DNA of 64,000 nucleotides from Halegenticoccus tardaugens (GTDB lineage: Archaea; Halobacteriota; Halobacteria; Halobacteriales; Haloferacaceae), in contig NZ_SDIC01000004.1 in NCBI RefSeq assembly GCF_004116405.1, positions 102,079 through 166,078 of the forward strand, in the 5' to 3' direction. The notes below the pieces were generated by a model. The model searched no databases. It had not been told where the DNA came from and saw nothing but the letters and a program-made list of their open reading frames with translations. Position numbers and translations under genes: made by a program. Below, piece by piece: positions 8,283 through 17,016 of the stretch. Position 1 is the stretch's first letter; each line of letters opens with the position of its first letter.

Positions 8283-9401
8283 TCAGTCCGCGACGGCTTC
8301 GGCTTCGTCTTCCTCCCTCTCTCCCTCTCCGGGCGCGTCCGCCGTCGACGCTCGAACCCACAGGTCGCCGAACAGGTCGTCCTGCTGGAGGTGGACGTGG
8401 CCGCGGTGAGCGAGAAACAGCAGCGCCAGAAACGTCTCGACGGCCCGTCCGCCCGCCGCCCTGATCTCGGCGAACAGCACCTCGTCGCGGCCGGCGTCGT
8501 AGTGCCCGCGGAGCGCCTCCTCGACCGACTCGATCGTCGTCTCGATGTCCTCCGCGTGGGTCGTCCCGGTGACGTCGGCCTCGGTCGGCTCCTCGTCGCG
8601 TCGGAGGTCGTCGGCGGCGTGGTAGTCGAGCGTCTGCGTCCCGCGGCTGAAGCCACGGGGGGAGCCGCTCGTGTCGTAGGAGCGCGACTCCTTCCACCAC
8701 GTCCCGCGCTCGGCCTCGCGGAGTTCGCGGACGAGTTCGTCGAGCGTCTCGGGCGATCCGCGGGCGCGTTTTCGGTCCAACCGGCGGTCGATCTCGTCCT
8801 CCAGCGCGTCCACCGGGTCGAATCCGGGGACCGCGTCGTCGGCTCCGCCCTCCATCGCCAGCTCCCACGGCTCCGCCTCCGGGTCGGGGTCGTCCGCCTC
8901 GTCGGGCGCGAGGAGGGCGTCGCTCTTCATGCGCAGGAGGACGCTCGCGTAGAACAGCGCCCGCCCCGACGTCCGGAGGTCGGCGGCGTCGAGCCGCGCG
9001 AGGAACGCGTCCGTCACCTCGACGATGTCGATGTCCCACGGCTCGATCTCCCCGTCCTCGGCGAGCTGGACGAGGAGTTCGACCGGTTCGACCTCGTCGT
9101 CTCTCACCTCGTCGGTGGTCACCGGCTCGTCGTCTCTCACCTCGCCGGCGTTCGCCGACTCGTCCCTGCCGACCTCGCCGGCGTTCGCCGACTCGTCCCT
9201 GCCGACCTCGTCGGCGTCCGCCGACTCGTCCTTACTGACCTCGCCGGCGTTCGCCGGCTCGTCCTTACTGACCTCCCTCGCCTCATCCGACCGCTCGTCG
9301 ATCGCTTCGGCGACGGAGCGATCCGAGGCACCTCCGTCGTCGGACGCGTCGCTGTCTTCCAGTAGTCCGTCGAGCGCCCCGCCGGAGCCGGTGTCAGTCA
9401 T
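8283..9401 (-). CDS. scpA: Segregation and condensation protein A (kleisin)
   Basis: A 372-residue kleisin. After a long acidic leader (about 105 residues) the ScpA core begins at VELLVQLAEDGEIEPWDIDIVEV, followed by FLARL and SGRALFYASVLLRMKS. The C-terminal winged helix contains FLALLFLAHRGHVHLQQDDLFGDL, which contacts an SMC head. Its ATG overlaps the 3' end of smc by eight bases, so the proteins are translated from one message, as expected for SMC-ScpA, which compacts and helps segregate the chromosome. The leader carries five tandem 11-residue repeats. The kleisin contacts are family knowledge; the order is seen. Confidence 0.93.
   Translation of the reverse strand: MTDTGSGGALDGLLEDSDASDDGGASDRSVAEAIDERSDEAREVSKDEPANAGEVSKDESADADEVGRDESANAGEVGRDESANAGEVRDDEPVTTDEVRDDEVEPVELLVQLAEDGEIEPWDIDIVEVTDAFLARLDAADLRTSGRALFYASVLLRMKSDALLAPDEADDPDPEAEPWELAMEGGADDAVPGFDPVDALEDEIDRRLDRKRARGSPETLDELVRELREAERGTWWKESRSYDTSGSPRGFSRGTQTLDYHAADDLRRDEEPTEADVTGTTHAEDIETTIESVEEALRGHYDAGRDEVLFAEIRAAGGRAVETFLALLFLAHRGHVHLQQDDLFGDLWVRASTADAPGEGEREEDEAEAVAD
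9093..9275 (-). repeat. 33-bp tandem repeat in the scpA leader
   Basis: About five and a half copies of a 33-base unit encode 11-residue repeats of the form E-V-(S/G/R)-(K/R/D)-D-E-(S/P)-A-N-A-(G/D), residues 43-103 of ScpA. Neighbouring units are nearly identical at DNA level, indicating recent slippage or unequal exchange. The segment is highly acidic and probably disordered, lying before the kleisin core. Confidence 0.85.
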
Positions 9402-12400
9402 CCGCGGGCACCTCCCGCTCCTCGCCGTCGCCGAGCTGGATCCCGGTCACCGCGCTGACGTTGTTGTCCTGCATCGTCACGCCGATGACCCGCTCGGAGC
9501 GTTCGAGCAGGGCGGAGCGGTGCGAGACGACGACGAACTGCGCGTCGCCCGCGAGGTCGTCGACCATCTGTCCCACGCGCTCGGCGTTGACCGCGTCGAG
9601 GAACGCGTCGATCTCGTCGAGCGCGTAGAACGGTGCCGGGTTGTGCCGCTGGATGGCGAAGATGAACGCCAGCGCCGTGAGCGACTTCTCGCCGCCCGAC
9701 ATCGCGTCCAGCCGCTGGATCGGCTTGTCGCCCGGCTGCGCCTTCATCGTCAGCCCCTCCTCGAACGGGTCCTCGGGGTTCTCCAGGTGGAGTTCGCCGC
9801 TCCCCGCCGACAGCCGCTCGAAGATGTCCCGAAAGTGCCCGTCGATGGCCTCGAAGGCGGTCATGAAGGTGTCCTTCTTCTGGGCCTCATACGACTCGAT
9901 GCGCTCCGCGATGGCGTCGCGCTCCTCGACGAGCACGTCGCGCCGCTCCTGGAGCTCCGCGAGATCGGCCTTCACGCCGTCGTACTCGTCGATGGCGAGC
10001 ATGTTCACCGGTTCGAGCGCCTCCATCTCCGATTCGAGGCGCTCGACGTTCCGCTCGACCGTCGCGTGGTCCGGGATCTCCTCGGGGTCGTAGTCGCCGA
10101 CCTCGGCTTCGAGCTCCTCGATCTCCCACTCGAGCCGCTCGGCGGCGCTCCGGAGGCTCTCGATCCGCGACTCGACGGCCGAGACGCGCTCCCGCTGCGC
10201 GTCGCGCTCCTCTTTCGCCTCCCGCAGCTCCTCCTGAAGCCCGCGGCGCTCCTCCTTCAGCTCCGCGAGTTCGGCTTCGAGCGCGGAGACGGCCTCCCGC
10301 TTCTCGTCGAGGGTCGACTCGCGCTCCTCGACGGCGGCCTCGAACTCCTCGATCCGCTCTTCGGCCTCTGCCTTGCGGTTCTGCGCCGACTCCACGGCGT
10401 CGTGGAGGTCGTCGACCGCCTCCTCCGCGTACTGCTTTTCGAGCTGTCGCTCGTTCAACCGGCCGTCGAGGTCGTCCATCCGGTCTTCGAGGTCGTCGAT
10501 CTCCGCGCGGATCTCCTCGGCGCGGTTCGCCAGCTCCGGGATCTTCGAGTCCGCGAGTTCGGACTCCAGCTCGTCGATCTCCGCTTCGACGTCCGCGATC
10601 GCGTCGTCCTTCGCGGCGATCTCCGCGTCGAGCGCCGACATCTCCTCGTCGACGTTCCCGCGCTCCTCGCGCAACTCCTCCAGCGACGCTTCGAGCTCCT
10701 CGATCCGGTCTTCGGCCGCGTCGCGGTCGTCCTCGACCCGATCGATGTCGCTCCGCACGGAGCGGACCTTGTCGGCCGCTTCGGTCTGTCGGTCGCGCAC
10801 GTCGTCGAGCTTCCCCTCGACCTCGCGGACCTCCTCGCGGAGTTCCCGGCGGCGGTCTTCGAGGCGGGAGATCTCCTCCGCGATCCGCTCCAGCCGCCCC
10901 TTGCCGGCCTTCGAGAAGGAGTAGCGCGAGCCGCCGCCGCTGCCGCCGGTCATCGCGCCCGAGCGCTCGACGAGATCGCCGTCGAGGGTGACCATCCGGT
11001 AGTCGCCCATCAGCTCCCGGGCGGTCCCCATGTCCTCGACGACCAGCGTCGAGCCGAGGACGTACGAGAACACCGAGGCGTACCGCGAATCGAAGTCGAC
11101 GAGGTTGTACGCGAAGTCGACCACGCCGGCGTTGTTCGGCAGCCGGGGCAGGCTCCGGTTCTGCATCTTCGTGATCGGCAGGAACGTCGCCCGACCGGCG
11201 TTGCGGGACTTCAGATAGTCGATGCAGGTCGAGCCGACCCCGTCGTCGTCGACGACGACGTTCGCGAGCCGCCCGCCCGCCGCCGTCTCGCAGGCCTTCG
11301 CGTACTTTCCGGAGACGCCGCCGAGCTGCCCGACCGCGCCGTGGACCCCCGAGATGTCGGCGTTGAGAACCGTCGTCACCGAGCGGGGGTAGGAGCTGTC
11401 GCCGTCGCGGCCGGCCCGCGCTTCGAGTTCGGCGTACTCGTTCTGTTTCGCGCGGAGTTCGTCCTCCACGTCGCTCAGCTCGTCCTTCAGCTCCCGACGC
11501 TCGTCGCGCAGGTCGTTGACGACGCTCTGGACCTTCGATTTGTTCTTTTCCGCCTTGTCGAGCTCCCCGTGGAGTTCGGAGAGCGTCGCCTTCAGCTCCG
11601 GAATCCGCTCGCGGGCGGCGTCGATCTCCTCCCGCGCCTCGCTGATCTCGTTCGAGCGCCGTCGGGCGTCGTCGAGCAGGCGATCCTTCTCGCGCTGGAG
11701 GTCGTTCTTCTCCGTCTTGAGCTCCTCCAGCCGCTCTTTCCTGTCCGCCAGGTCTGCCTTGAGTTCGTCGAACTCGGTGTCGACGCTCTCCATCTCGGCC
11801 TCCACCTCGGCGAGGTCGGCCCGCTTCGACTGGATGTCGCTCTTCACCGACGCCTTTTCGACCTTCACCGAGCGGATCTCGTCCGCCAGCTCGTCGACCT
11901 GCTCTCCCTTCCGGTCGATCTGCACGAACGCGTCCCGGCGTTCGCGTTCGGCCTCCTCGATGCGCTCTTCGGCCGTCTCGATCTTCCCCTCGAAACGGCT
12001 GATCTCGCCTTTGACCTCCTCGATCTCGCTTTTGATGCGGAGCTGTTCGTCCTCCCCCTTCCGCTCGATCTCGCGGTTGAGGTCGTCCAGCTCGGAGTCG
12101 AGGCGGCTCACCCGGCCCTGCTTCTCGTCGAGCGTCGAGCGAAGCGACTCGATCTCGTCCTCCTTCGCGTCGAGCTTCGACTCCGTCCGCCCGAGATCCC
12201 CCCGCTTGTCTTCCAGCTCGGCCGCCTTCAGGTACCCCTCGTACTCCCCTTTTTCCTCGCGGAGGTCCCTGTACTGGAGGGCCGTCTCGCGCTCGTCGGC
12301 GAGCTGGTCGAGCCGGTCCTCCTTCTCCTCGATGCGGAGGTCGGCCTCGCCGATCCGGTCTTCGACCGTCTCGAGCTCCTCGAAGGCGGCCTCCTTCTTC

Positions 12401-12975
12401 GCGTCGAACTCGGCGACGCCCGCGATCTCGTCGACGATCCCCCGCCGCTGGTAGGGCGTCATGTTGATGATCTCGGTCACGTCGCCCTGCATGACGACGT
12501 TGTACCCCTCGGGCGTGACGCCGGCCTGCGAGAGGAGGTCCTGGATGTCCGAGAGGTTGACCGAGCGCCCGTTCAGGTAGTAGTACGAGTAGTAGTTGTC
12601 GTCGGTCTGTTTGACGCGGCGCTTGATCGTGATCTCGTCGACGTCGCCGACGCTGTCGGTTCCGGCGGCGTTGACCACCTGCGACCGGTCCAGCGCCCCG
12701 TCGGCGTTGTCGAGCACGACGGTGACGCTGGCCTCCCGCGTCCCGCCGGCGTACTCGCCGTCATCGTGGCCGGGGTTGTAGATGAGGTCCGTCAGCTTCT
12801 CGGCGCGGATCCCTCGCGTCCGCGCCAGCCCCAGCGCGAAGAGGACGCCGTCGATGATGTTGCTCTTCCCCGAGCCGTTCGGCCCGGTGACCACTGTGAA
12901 GTCCTCGTAGAACGGGATTCGGGTTTTGCGCCCGAAACTCTTGAAGTCGTCAAGGACGAGCTCTTTGATGTGCAT
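9394..12975 (-). CDS. smc: Chromosome segregation ATPase SMC
   Basis: A 1193-residue SMC. Walker A is GPNGSGKSNI at residues 31-40. Long heptad coiled coils follow (about 165-490 and 660-1000), with a hinge between them containing GGRLANVVVDDDGVGSTCI. The C-terminal head has signature motif MSGGEKSL and Walker B FYALDEIDAFLD. Two heads and the ScpA kleisin form an ATP-driven ring that organises DNA. The gene sits between a small coiled-coil protein (13005-13274, 29 bases upstream) and scpA (8-base overlap), forming a likely three-gene operon driven from the TATA-like box at 13301-13308. Length and motif order are normal and no defect is seen. Confidence 0.97.
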   Translation of the reverse strand: MHIKELVLDDFKSFGRKTRIPFYEDFTVVTGPNGSGKSNIIDGVLFALGLARTRGIRAEKLTDLIYNPGHDDGEYAGGTREASVTVVLDNADGALDRSQVVNAAGTDSVGDVDEITIKRRVKQTDDNYYSYYYLNGRSVNLSDIQDLLSQAGVTPEGYNVVMQGDVTEIINMTPYQRRGIVDEIAGVAEFDAKKEAAFEELETVEDRIGEADLRIEEKEDRLDQLADERETALQYRDLREEKGEYEGYLKAAELEDKRGDLGRTESKLDAKEDEIESLRSTLDEKQGRVSRLDSELDDLNREIERKGEDEQLRIKSEIEEVKGEISRFEGKIETAEERIEEAERERRDAFVQIDRKGEQVDELADEIRSVKVEKASVKSDIQSKRADLAEVEAEMESVDTEFDELKADLADRKERLEELKTEKNDLQREKDRLLDDARRRSNEISEAREEIDAARERIPELKATLSELHGELDKAEKNKSKVQSVVNDLRDERRELKDELSDVEDELRAKQNEYAELEARAGRDGDSSYPRSVTTVLNADISGVHGAVGQLGGVSGKYAKACETAAGGRLANVVVDDDGVGSTCIDYLKSRNAGRATFLPITKMQNRSLPRLPNNAGVVDFAYNLVDFDSRYASVFSYVLGSTLVVEDMGTARELMGDYRMVTLDGDLVERSGAMTGGSGGGSRYSFSKAGKGRLERIAEEISRLEDRRRELREEVREVEGKLDDVRDRQTEAADKVRSVRSDIDRVEDDRDAAEDRIEELEASLEELREERGNVDEEMSALDAEIAAKDDAIADVEAEIDELESELADSKIPELANRAEEIRAEIDDLEDRMDDLDGRLNERQLEKQYAEEAVDDLHDAVESAQNRKAEAEERIEEFEAAVEERESTLDEKREAVSALEAELAELKEERRGLQEELREAKEERDAQRERVSAVESRIESLRSAAERLEWEIEELEAEVGDYDPEEIPDHATVERNVERLESEMEALEPVNMLAIDEYDGVKADLAELQERRDVLVEERDAIAERIESYEAQKKDTFMTAFEAIDGHFRDIFERLSAGSGELHLENPEDPFEEGLTMKAQPGDKPIQRLDAMSGGEKSLTALAFIFAIQRHNPAPFYALDEIDAFLDAVNAERVGQMVDDLAGDAQFVVVSHRSALLERSERVIGVTMQDNNVSAVTGIQLGDGEEREVPADD

Positions 12976-13004
12976 GGGTTGCTCGCGTGAGGGGGACCGG
13001 AGAT

Positions 13005-13274
13005 CTACGCGACGATGATGTCGCTCTCCTCGGCCGTCGCCCCGTTGTCTTCTCCCTCGTCGTCGTCGGCTTTAGCCCCTTCGACCTCGGTTTCGGCGGT
13101 CGGCGACTCCGCGTCGACGATCCGGTCTTCGGCGGGCGCGTCGACGTCGACGGCCACCTCGTCTTCGAGTTGTCGGACCCGCTCTTTCGTCTCCACGAGC
13201 TCCTCCGTGAGCCCGTCGACGGCGGCCCGCAGCTCCGACACCTTCGATTCGAGTTCCTCCACCCTGTTGCTCAT
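13005..13274 (-). CDS. Small coiled-coil protein upstream of smc (DUF7518-type)
   Basis: An 89-residue protein. Residues 1-40 (MSNRVEELESKVSELRAAVD and following) form a leucine-zipper-like coiled coil; the rest is a disordered, very acidic tail ending SDIIVA. Genes of this kind (DUF7518) sit upstream of smc in haloarchaea. A role with the condensin complex is suggested only by position. A TATA-like box at 13301-13308 lies about 30 bases before ATG 13274, which decides this start over an ATG nine codons further upstream, inside the promoter. Confidence 0.75.
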   Translation of the reverse strand: MSNRVEELESKVSELRAAVDGLTEELVETKERVRQLEDEVAVDVDAPAEDRIVDAESPTAETEVEGAKADDDEGEDNGATAEESDIIVA

Positions 13275-13300
13275 GCCCTTACTCCGCCGCTCCGTGGGCA

Positions 13301-13308
13301 TAAAAGTA
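13301..13308 (-). promoter_or_regulatory. TATA-like box of the smc operon
   Basis: On the minus strand this reads TACTTTTA, centred about 30 bases before the start at 13274. It is the only AT-rich element in the 171-base gap between the smc operon and gatB. Confidence 0.6.
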
Positions 13309-13472
13309 CGTCAGACGTTAAGTGGGGGCCGCGAGGAAGTCACGACGGACCGAACGTGGCGGACGGGAGCGCCACCGTGCCGCGAACGTCGGGGGTGGGT
13401 CGCGCCACGAAGCCGCGACGCGGCGGGAAGCGTCCCGTTAGCCTTTAGCCCGGCGCAGGTTTACCATGACCG

Positions 13473-14963
13473 ATGACTGCTCAGGCGCTCGAACAGCGCG
13501 ATCTCGCCGTCGTCATCGGGCTGGAGGTCCACGTCCAGCTCGAGACGAACACGAAGATCTTCTGCGGCTGTTCGACCGAGGCGGCGGCAGACGAAGCGCC
13601 CAACACCCGCACGTGTCCGGTCTGTCTCGGCCTGCCCGGCGCGCTCCCCGTGCTCAACGAGGCGGCGGTCGAGGCGGCGGTGAAGGTCGGCAAGGCGATC
13701 TCCGCGGACGTCCCCGAGGAGACGAACTTCCACCGGAAGAACTACTACTACCCCGACCTCCCGAAGAACTTCCAGATCACCCAGTACGACGCGCCGATCT
13801 GCCGCGACGGGACGATCGAGGTCGAGATCGAGGGTGAGCGCCGCGCGATCAACGTCAGCCGGGCCCACCTCGAAGAGGACCCGGGCAGCCTCCAGCACAA
13901 GGGCGGCAGCATCGACACGGCCGACTACACGCTGATCAACTACAACCGCGCGGGGACGCCGCTCATGGAGATCGTCACCGAACCGGACTTCCGCAGCCCG
14001 AAGGAGGCCCGCCGCTTCCTCGCGAAGTTGGAGGAGGTGCTCGAGTACCTCGGCGTGTTCGACTCGACGCGCGACGGCAGCCTCCGCGTGGACGCGAACA
14101 TCTCGATGGTGCCCGCCGACGAGATCGACGCCGACGGATCGATCGACGAGGAGGCGCTCGCGGCGGCGAACCGGACCGAGGTGAAGAACATCTCCAGCCA
14201 CAAGGGGGCGGAGAAGGCGCTCGCTTACGAAGTGACCCGGCAGAAGAACGCCATCCAGCGCGGTCGCGCGATCGAACAGGAGACGCGTCACTGGGACGAG
14301 TCCCGCGGCATCACCGTCTCGATGCGCTCGAAGGAGGCGGAGAAGGACTACCGATACTTCAGGGAGGCCGACCTCCCGCCGCTTCGGGTGTCGGGCTGGA
14401 AGGAGGAGATATCGATCCCGGAGCTTCCGGACGCCCGCCGCGAGCGCTTCCGCGAGGAGTACGGGCTCGACGCCGAGTCGGCCTCGAAGCTCACCTCGAC
14501 GAAGGCCGTCGCGGACTTCTACGAGGACGTCGCGGCGGCGTTCGACCCCGACCTCGCGGCGACGTGGGTCGCAGACAACCTCCTCGGCGAACTCAACTAC
14601 CGCGACATGGAGATCGCGGACGTGGAGGGGCGGCTCGGCGAGTTCTCGCGCCTCGTCGAACTCGTCGACGCCGGCGACATCACCCGAAAGAACGCCGAGG
14701 AGGTCGTCCTCAGGCGGATGCTCGACGACGGCGAGACGCCCGACGCGATCATCGAGGCGGAGGGGCTCGGCACCGTCGACGAGGACGAGGTCGACAGGGC
14801 GGTCGCGGAGGCGATCGACGAGCACCCCGGGGCCGTCGAGGACTACTACGACGGCGAAGGGGGGGCGATCAACTTCCTCGTCGGGCAGGTCATGCGGAAG
14901 ACCGGCGGGAGCGCAGACCCTGGCGACGTGAACGCGAAGCTCAGAGCGCGGCTGGACGAGTAG
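13473..14963 (+). CDS. gatB: Asp-tRNA(Asn)/Glu-tRNA(Gln) amidotransferase subunit B
   Basis: A 496-residue GatB. It shows VIGLEVHVQLETNTKIFCGC at the start, zinc-site cysteines continued by CPVCLGLPGALPVLN, NFHRKNYYYPDLPKNFQITQ, and EEDPGSLQH. The C-terminal tail domain ends GDVNAKLRARLDE. GatB is the kinase/transamidase core of GatCAB, which converts misacylated Asp-tRNA(Asn) or Glu-tRNA(Gln) to the amide form. gatA and gatC are not in the window. The AspRS at 28079 is the kind that can supply Asp-tRNA(Asn). A second, displaced copy of the last 20 codons lies at 20399-20458, suggesting that DNA was inserted directly behind this gene. Confidence 0.96.
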   Translation: MTAQALEQRDLAVVIGLEVHVQLETNTKIFCGCSTEAAADEAPNTRTCPVCLGLPGALPVLNEAAVEAAVKVGKAISADVPEETNFHRKNYYYPDLPKNFQITQYDAPICRDGTIEVEIEGERRAINVSRAHLEEDPGSLQHKGGSIDTADYTLINYNRAGTPLMEIVTEPDFRSPKEARRFLAKLEEVLEYLGVFDSTRDGSLRVDANISMVPADEIDADGSIDEEALAAANRTEVKNISSHKGAEKALAYEVTRQKNAIQRGRAIEQETRHWDESRGITVSMRSKEAEKDYRYFREADLPPLRVSGWKEEISIPELPDARRERFREEYGLDAESASKLTSTKAVADFYEDVAAAFDPDLAATWVADNLLGELNYRDMEIADVEGRLGEFSRLVELVDAGDITRKNAEEVVLRRMLDDGETPDAIIEAEGLGTVDEDEVDRAVAEAIDEHPGAVEDYYDGEGGAINFLVGQVMRKTGGSADPGDVNAKLRARLDE

Positions 14964-15065
14964 CGGACCGCACGGGCGCTCTCGTTTCGCGAACAGGGGT
15001 CGGATCGATCATCGAGCCAACAGAATGAGCTATAGGTCTGCACGCAGATCATGACAACACGTAGC

Positions 15066-15884
15066 ATGACCGCTCAGGGCGGGACACTCAGCGCCGCGGA
15101 TTCGCCGATCGACGACGTCGGGTACATCGCGCGGTCCGAACACCGCGCCCTGGCGCTCGTCGCGCTGAGCGTTCGCCCTCGAAGTCGATCTGAACTGTGG
15201 GAACTGACCGGCGTTTCGTCGTCGACGATCCGCCGGACGCTCCGGGAGTTCGAAACCCGAAACTGGATCCGCAGGAACGGCTACCGGTACGAGACGACGC
15301 AGTTAGGGGCGTTCGTCACGGACGCGATGGAGGGACTGATCGAACGGATCGAGACCGAGCGGGAGCTTCGCGACGTCTGGGACTGGTTCCCGAGCGAGGA
15401 GAGCGGGTTCACGGTCGAGATGTGTTCCGACGCGGTCGTGACGGTCGCGAAACCCGACGACCCGTACCGTCCGGTGAACCGATTCACGTCGTTACTCGGG
15501 AGGACGAACGAGTTCCGGTTCGTCGGATTCGACGTCGCCTTGCTCGAACCCTGCAAAGACGTGCTCCGACAGCGGATCGTCGACGGCATGGAGACGGAGA
15601 TCGTCGATCCGCCGAGCGGTGCCAAGTACATCCTCTCGACGTATCCGGATCACTGCGCCGAACCGCTCGAAAGCGGCAATCTCTCGGTCCTGTCACACGA
15701 CGAGTTGCCCCCCTACGGGATCGGCTTCTTCGACGACCGCATCGCCGTCAGCTGCAACGATCAGGACAGCGGAACGGTTCGGGCGCTGATCGACACTGAC
15801 GCGCCGAGCGCCCGCGAGTGGGCGGAATCGACGTACGAGCGGTACCGATCCGAGGCTCGGCCGCTCGAATCGGTCGTCGAGTGA
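15066..15884 (+). CDS. FilR1-domain HTH regulator, copy 1
   Basis: A 272-residue regulator. An N-terminal winged helix (RSRSELWELTGVSSSTIRRT) is followed by a FilR1-type effector domain (about 120-265) with VTVEMCSDAVVTV-like and EPCKDVLRQRIVDGME segments. It is the first of three tandem homologues (15982, 17017). I start at ATG 15066 because it aligns with the other two starts and lies after the predicted transcription start; the box GAGCTATA at 15027-15034 would place ATG 15051 upstream of it. This copy is the most diverged of the three and its promoter lacks the 34-base element shared by the other two. Target genes are unknown; the adjacent DUF1059-OsmC operon is a candidate. Confidence 0.8.
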   Translation: MTAQGGTLSAADSPIDDVGYIARSEHRALALVALSVRPRSRSELWELTGVSSSTIRRTLREFETRNWIRRNGYRYETTQLGAFVTDAMEGLIERIETERELRDVWDWFPSEESGFTVEMCSDAVVTVAKPDDPYRPVNRFTSLLGRTNEFRFVGFDVALLEPCKDVLRQRIVDGMETEIVDPPSGAKYILSTYPDHCAEPLESGNLSVLSHDELPPYGIGFFDDRIAVSCNDQDSGTVRALIDTDAPSAREWAESTYERYRSEARPLESVVE

Positions 15885-15924
15885 CTGCACGAGCCCCTCC
15901 GGCGTGAACGACTCCGCTCCGATT

Positions 15925-15958
15925 TCGGCGCTGACTGTCCGGCGGAGGAATAGCTATA
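15925..15958 (+). promoter_or_regulatory. 34-base promoter element, copy A
   Basis: A 34-base stretch identical to 16960-16993. It ends in TAGCTATA, which acts as TATA box exactly 24 bases before the ATG of FilR1 copy 2. Behind it, GACCATGTAC is also shared between the two promoters, and here forms the perfect palindrome CATGTACATG near the transcription start. Identity in non-coding DNA fits recent duplication or retained regulator binding. Confidence 0.75.
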
Positions 15959-15981
15959 CAGCCCGACCATGTACATGATCC

Positions 15982-16800
15982 ATGCTATCAAATTCCAAAT
16001 ACCCGGGTGGCACGGGATCGTCGATCGACGATATCGCGTACCTCACGCGGGCCGACCACCGCGTTCCGACGCTCCTCGCCCTCACGGAGCGCCCCCGGAG
16101 TCGGTCCGAACTGTGGGAGCTGACCGGCGTTTCGTCGTCGACGATCCGTCGGACGCTCGGCGAGTTCGAAGACCGCAACTGGGTCCGCAAGAACGGGTAT
16201 CAGTTCGAGGCGACGCCGCTGGGCGCGTTCGTCGCCGCCGCGATGGCAGAGCTGATCGAACGGATCGAGACCGAGCGGAAGCTTCGCGACGTCTGGGACT
16301 GGCTTTCGGTCGAAGCGGAAGATCTCCGGATCGACACGTTCGCCGATGCGGTCGTGACGGTCGCTTCGGCGACCGACCCGTACTGCCCGGTGAACCGGTT
16401 CGTCTCGCTGCTGGAAACGGCCGATCGATTTCGACTCCTCGGATCCGATCTGGCCGTGTTCGAACCGTGTCGTGACCTGTTCCGACGGCGAATCGCCGAC
16501 GGAATGGTGGCGGAGATCATCGATCCACCCTACGTCTCGAAGTACGTCCTCTCGACCTACCCGGACTACTGTTCGGAGACCCTCGGAAGCGGCAATCTCG
16601 CGGTGTGGGTACACGAGAAGTTACCGGCCTACGGGCTCTGTCTCTTCGACGACCGGATCAGCATCACCGGCTACAATCTCGACAGCGGGGCCGTCCAGGT
16701 GCTGATCGACACCGACGCCCCGGAGGTGCGCGAGTGGGCGGAAGCGACGTACGAGTCGTACCGACGCGAGGCCCGACCGCTCGAATCGGCGGTGGAGTGA
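15982..16800 (+). CDS. FilR1-domain HTH regulator, copy 2
   Basis: A 272-residue homologue of the neighbours at 15066 and 17017. The winged helix and the following 60 residues are almost identical to copy 3 at both protein and DNA level, while the effector domain (after about residue 105) is clearly diverged, including different residues around FADAVVTVASATDPYCPVNR. This suggests the same DNA target with different signals. The ATG sits exactly 24 bases after TAGCTATA, giving a leaderless transcript. Function is inferred from the fold: a transcription regulator whose C-terminal domain senses an unknown cue. Confidence 0.82.
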   Translation: MLSNSKYPGGTGSSIDDIAYLTRADHRVPTLLALTERPRSRSELWELTGVSSSTIRRTLGEFEDRNWVRKNGYQFEATPLGAFVAAAMAELIERIETERKLRDVWDWLSVEAEDLRIDTFADAVVTVASATDPYCPVNRFVSLLETADRFRLLGSDLAVFEPCRDLFRRRIADGMVAEIIDPPYVSKYVLSTYPDYCSETLGSGNLAVWVHEKLPAYGLCLFDDRISITGYNLDSGAVQVLIDTDAPEVREWAEATYESYRREARPLESAVE

Positions 16801-16959
16801 CCGTCCGAGCTCTCCGAGCGTGATCGGCTCGAGATAATCCTGACCGGTACTCCCGACGATTCCGTGACGGCTCGGCCGTGTTCGTGCTAACGACGTTCGA
16901 ACGTGGCGATCGTTCACCTTCCGACCCGGCACCGTTCGACGCGCGGGTAGCGTCCGGCC

Positions 16960-16993
16960 TCGGCGCTGACTGTCCGGCGGAGGAATAGCTATA
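16960..16993 (+). promoter_or_regulatory. 34-base promoter element, copy B
   Basis: Identical over 34 bases to 15925-15958 and placed at the same distance (24 bases) before the start of FilR1 copy 3. The 159 bases between the end of copy 2 and this element (16801-16959) show no gene. Confidence 0.75.
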
Positions 16994-17016
16994 GCGGGTG
17001 ACCATGTACTAGATTC

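Noticed and set aside
9025..12990. Open frame of over 1300 codons on the plus strand opposite smc and scpA
   Set aside because: It mirrors the repeating coiled-coil codons of smc. The minus-strand genes have all expected motifs.
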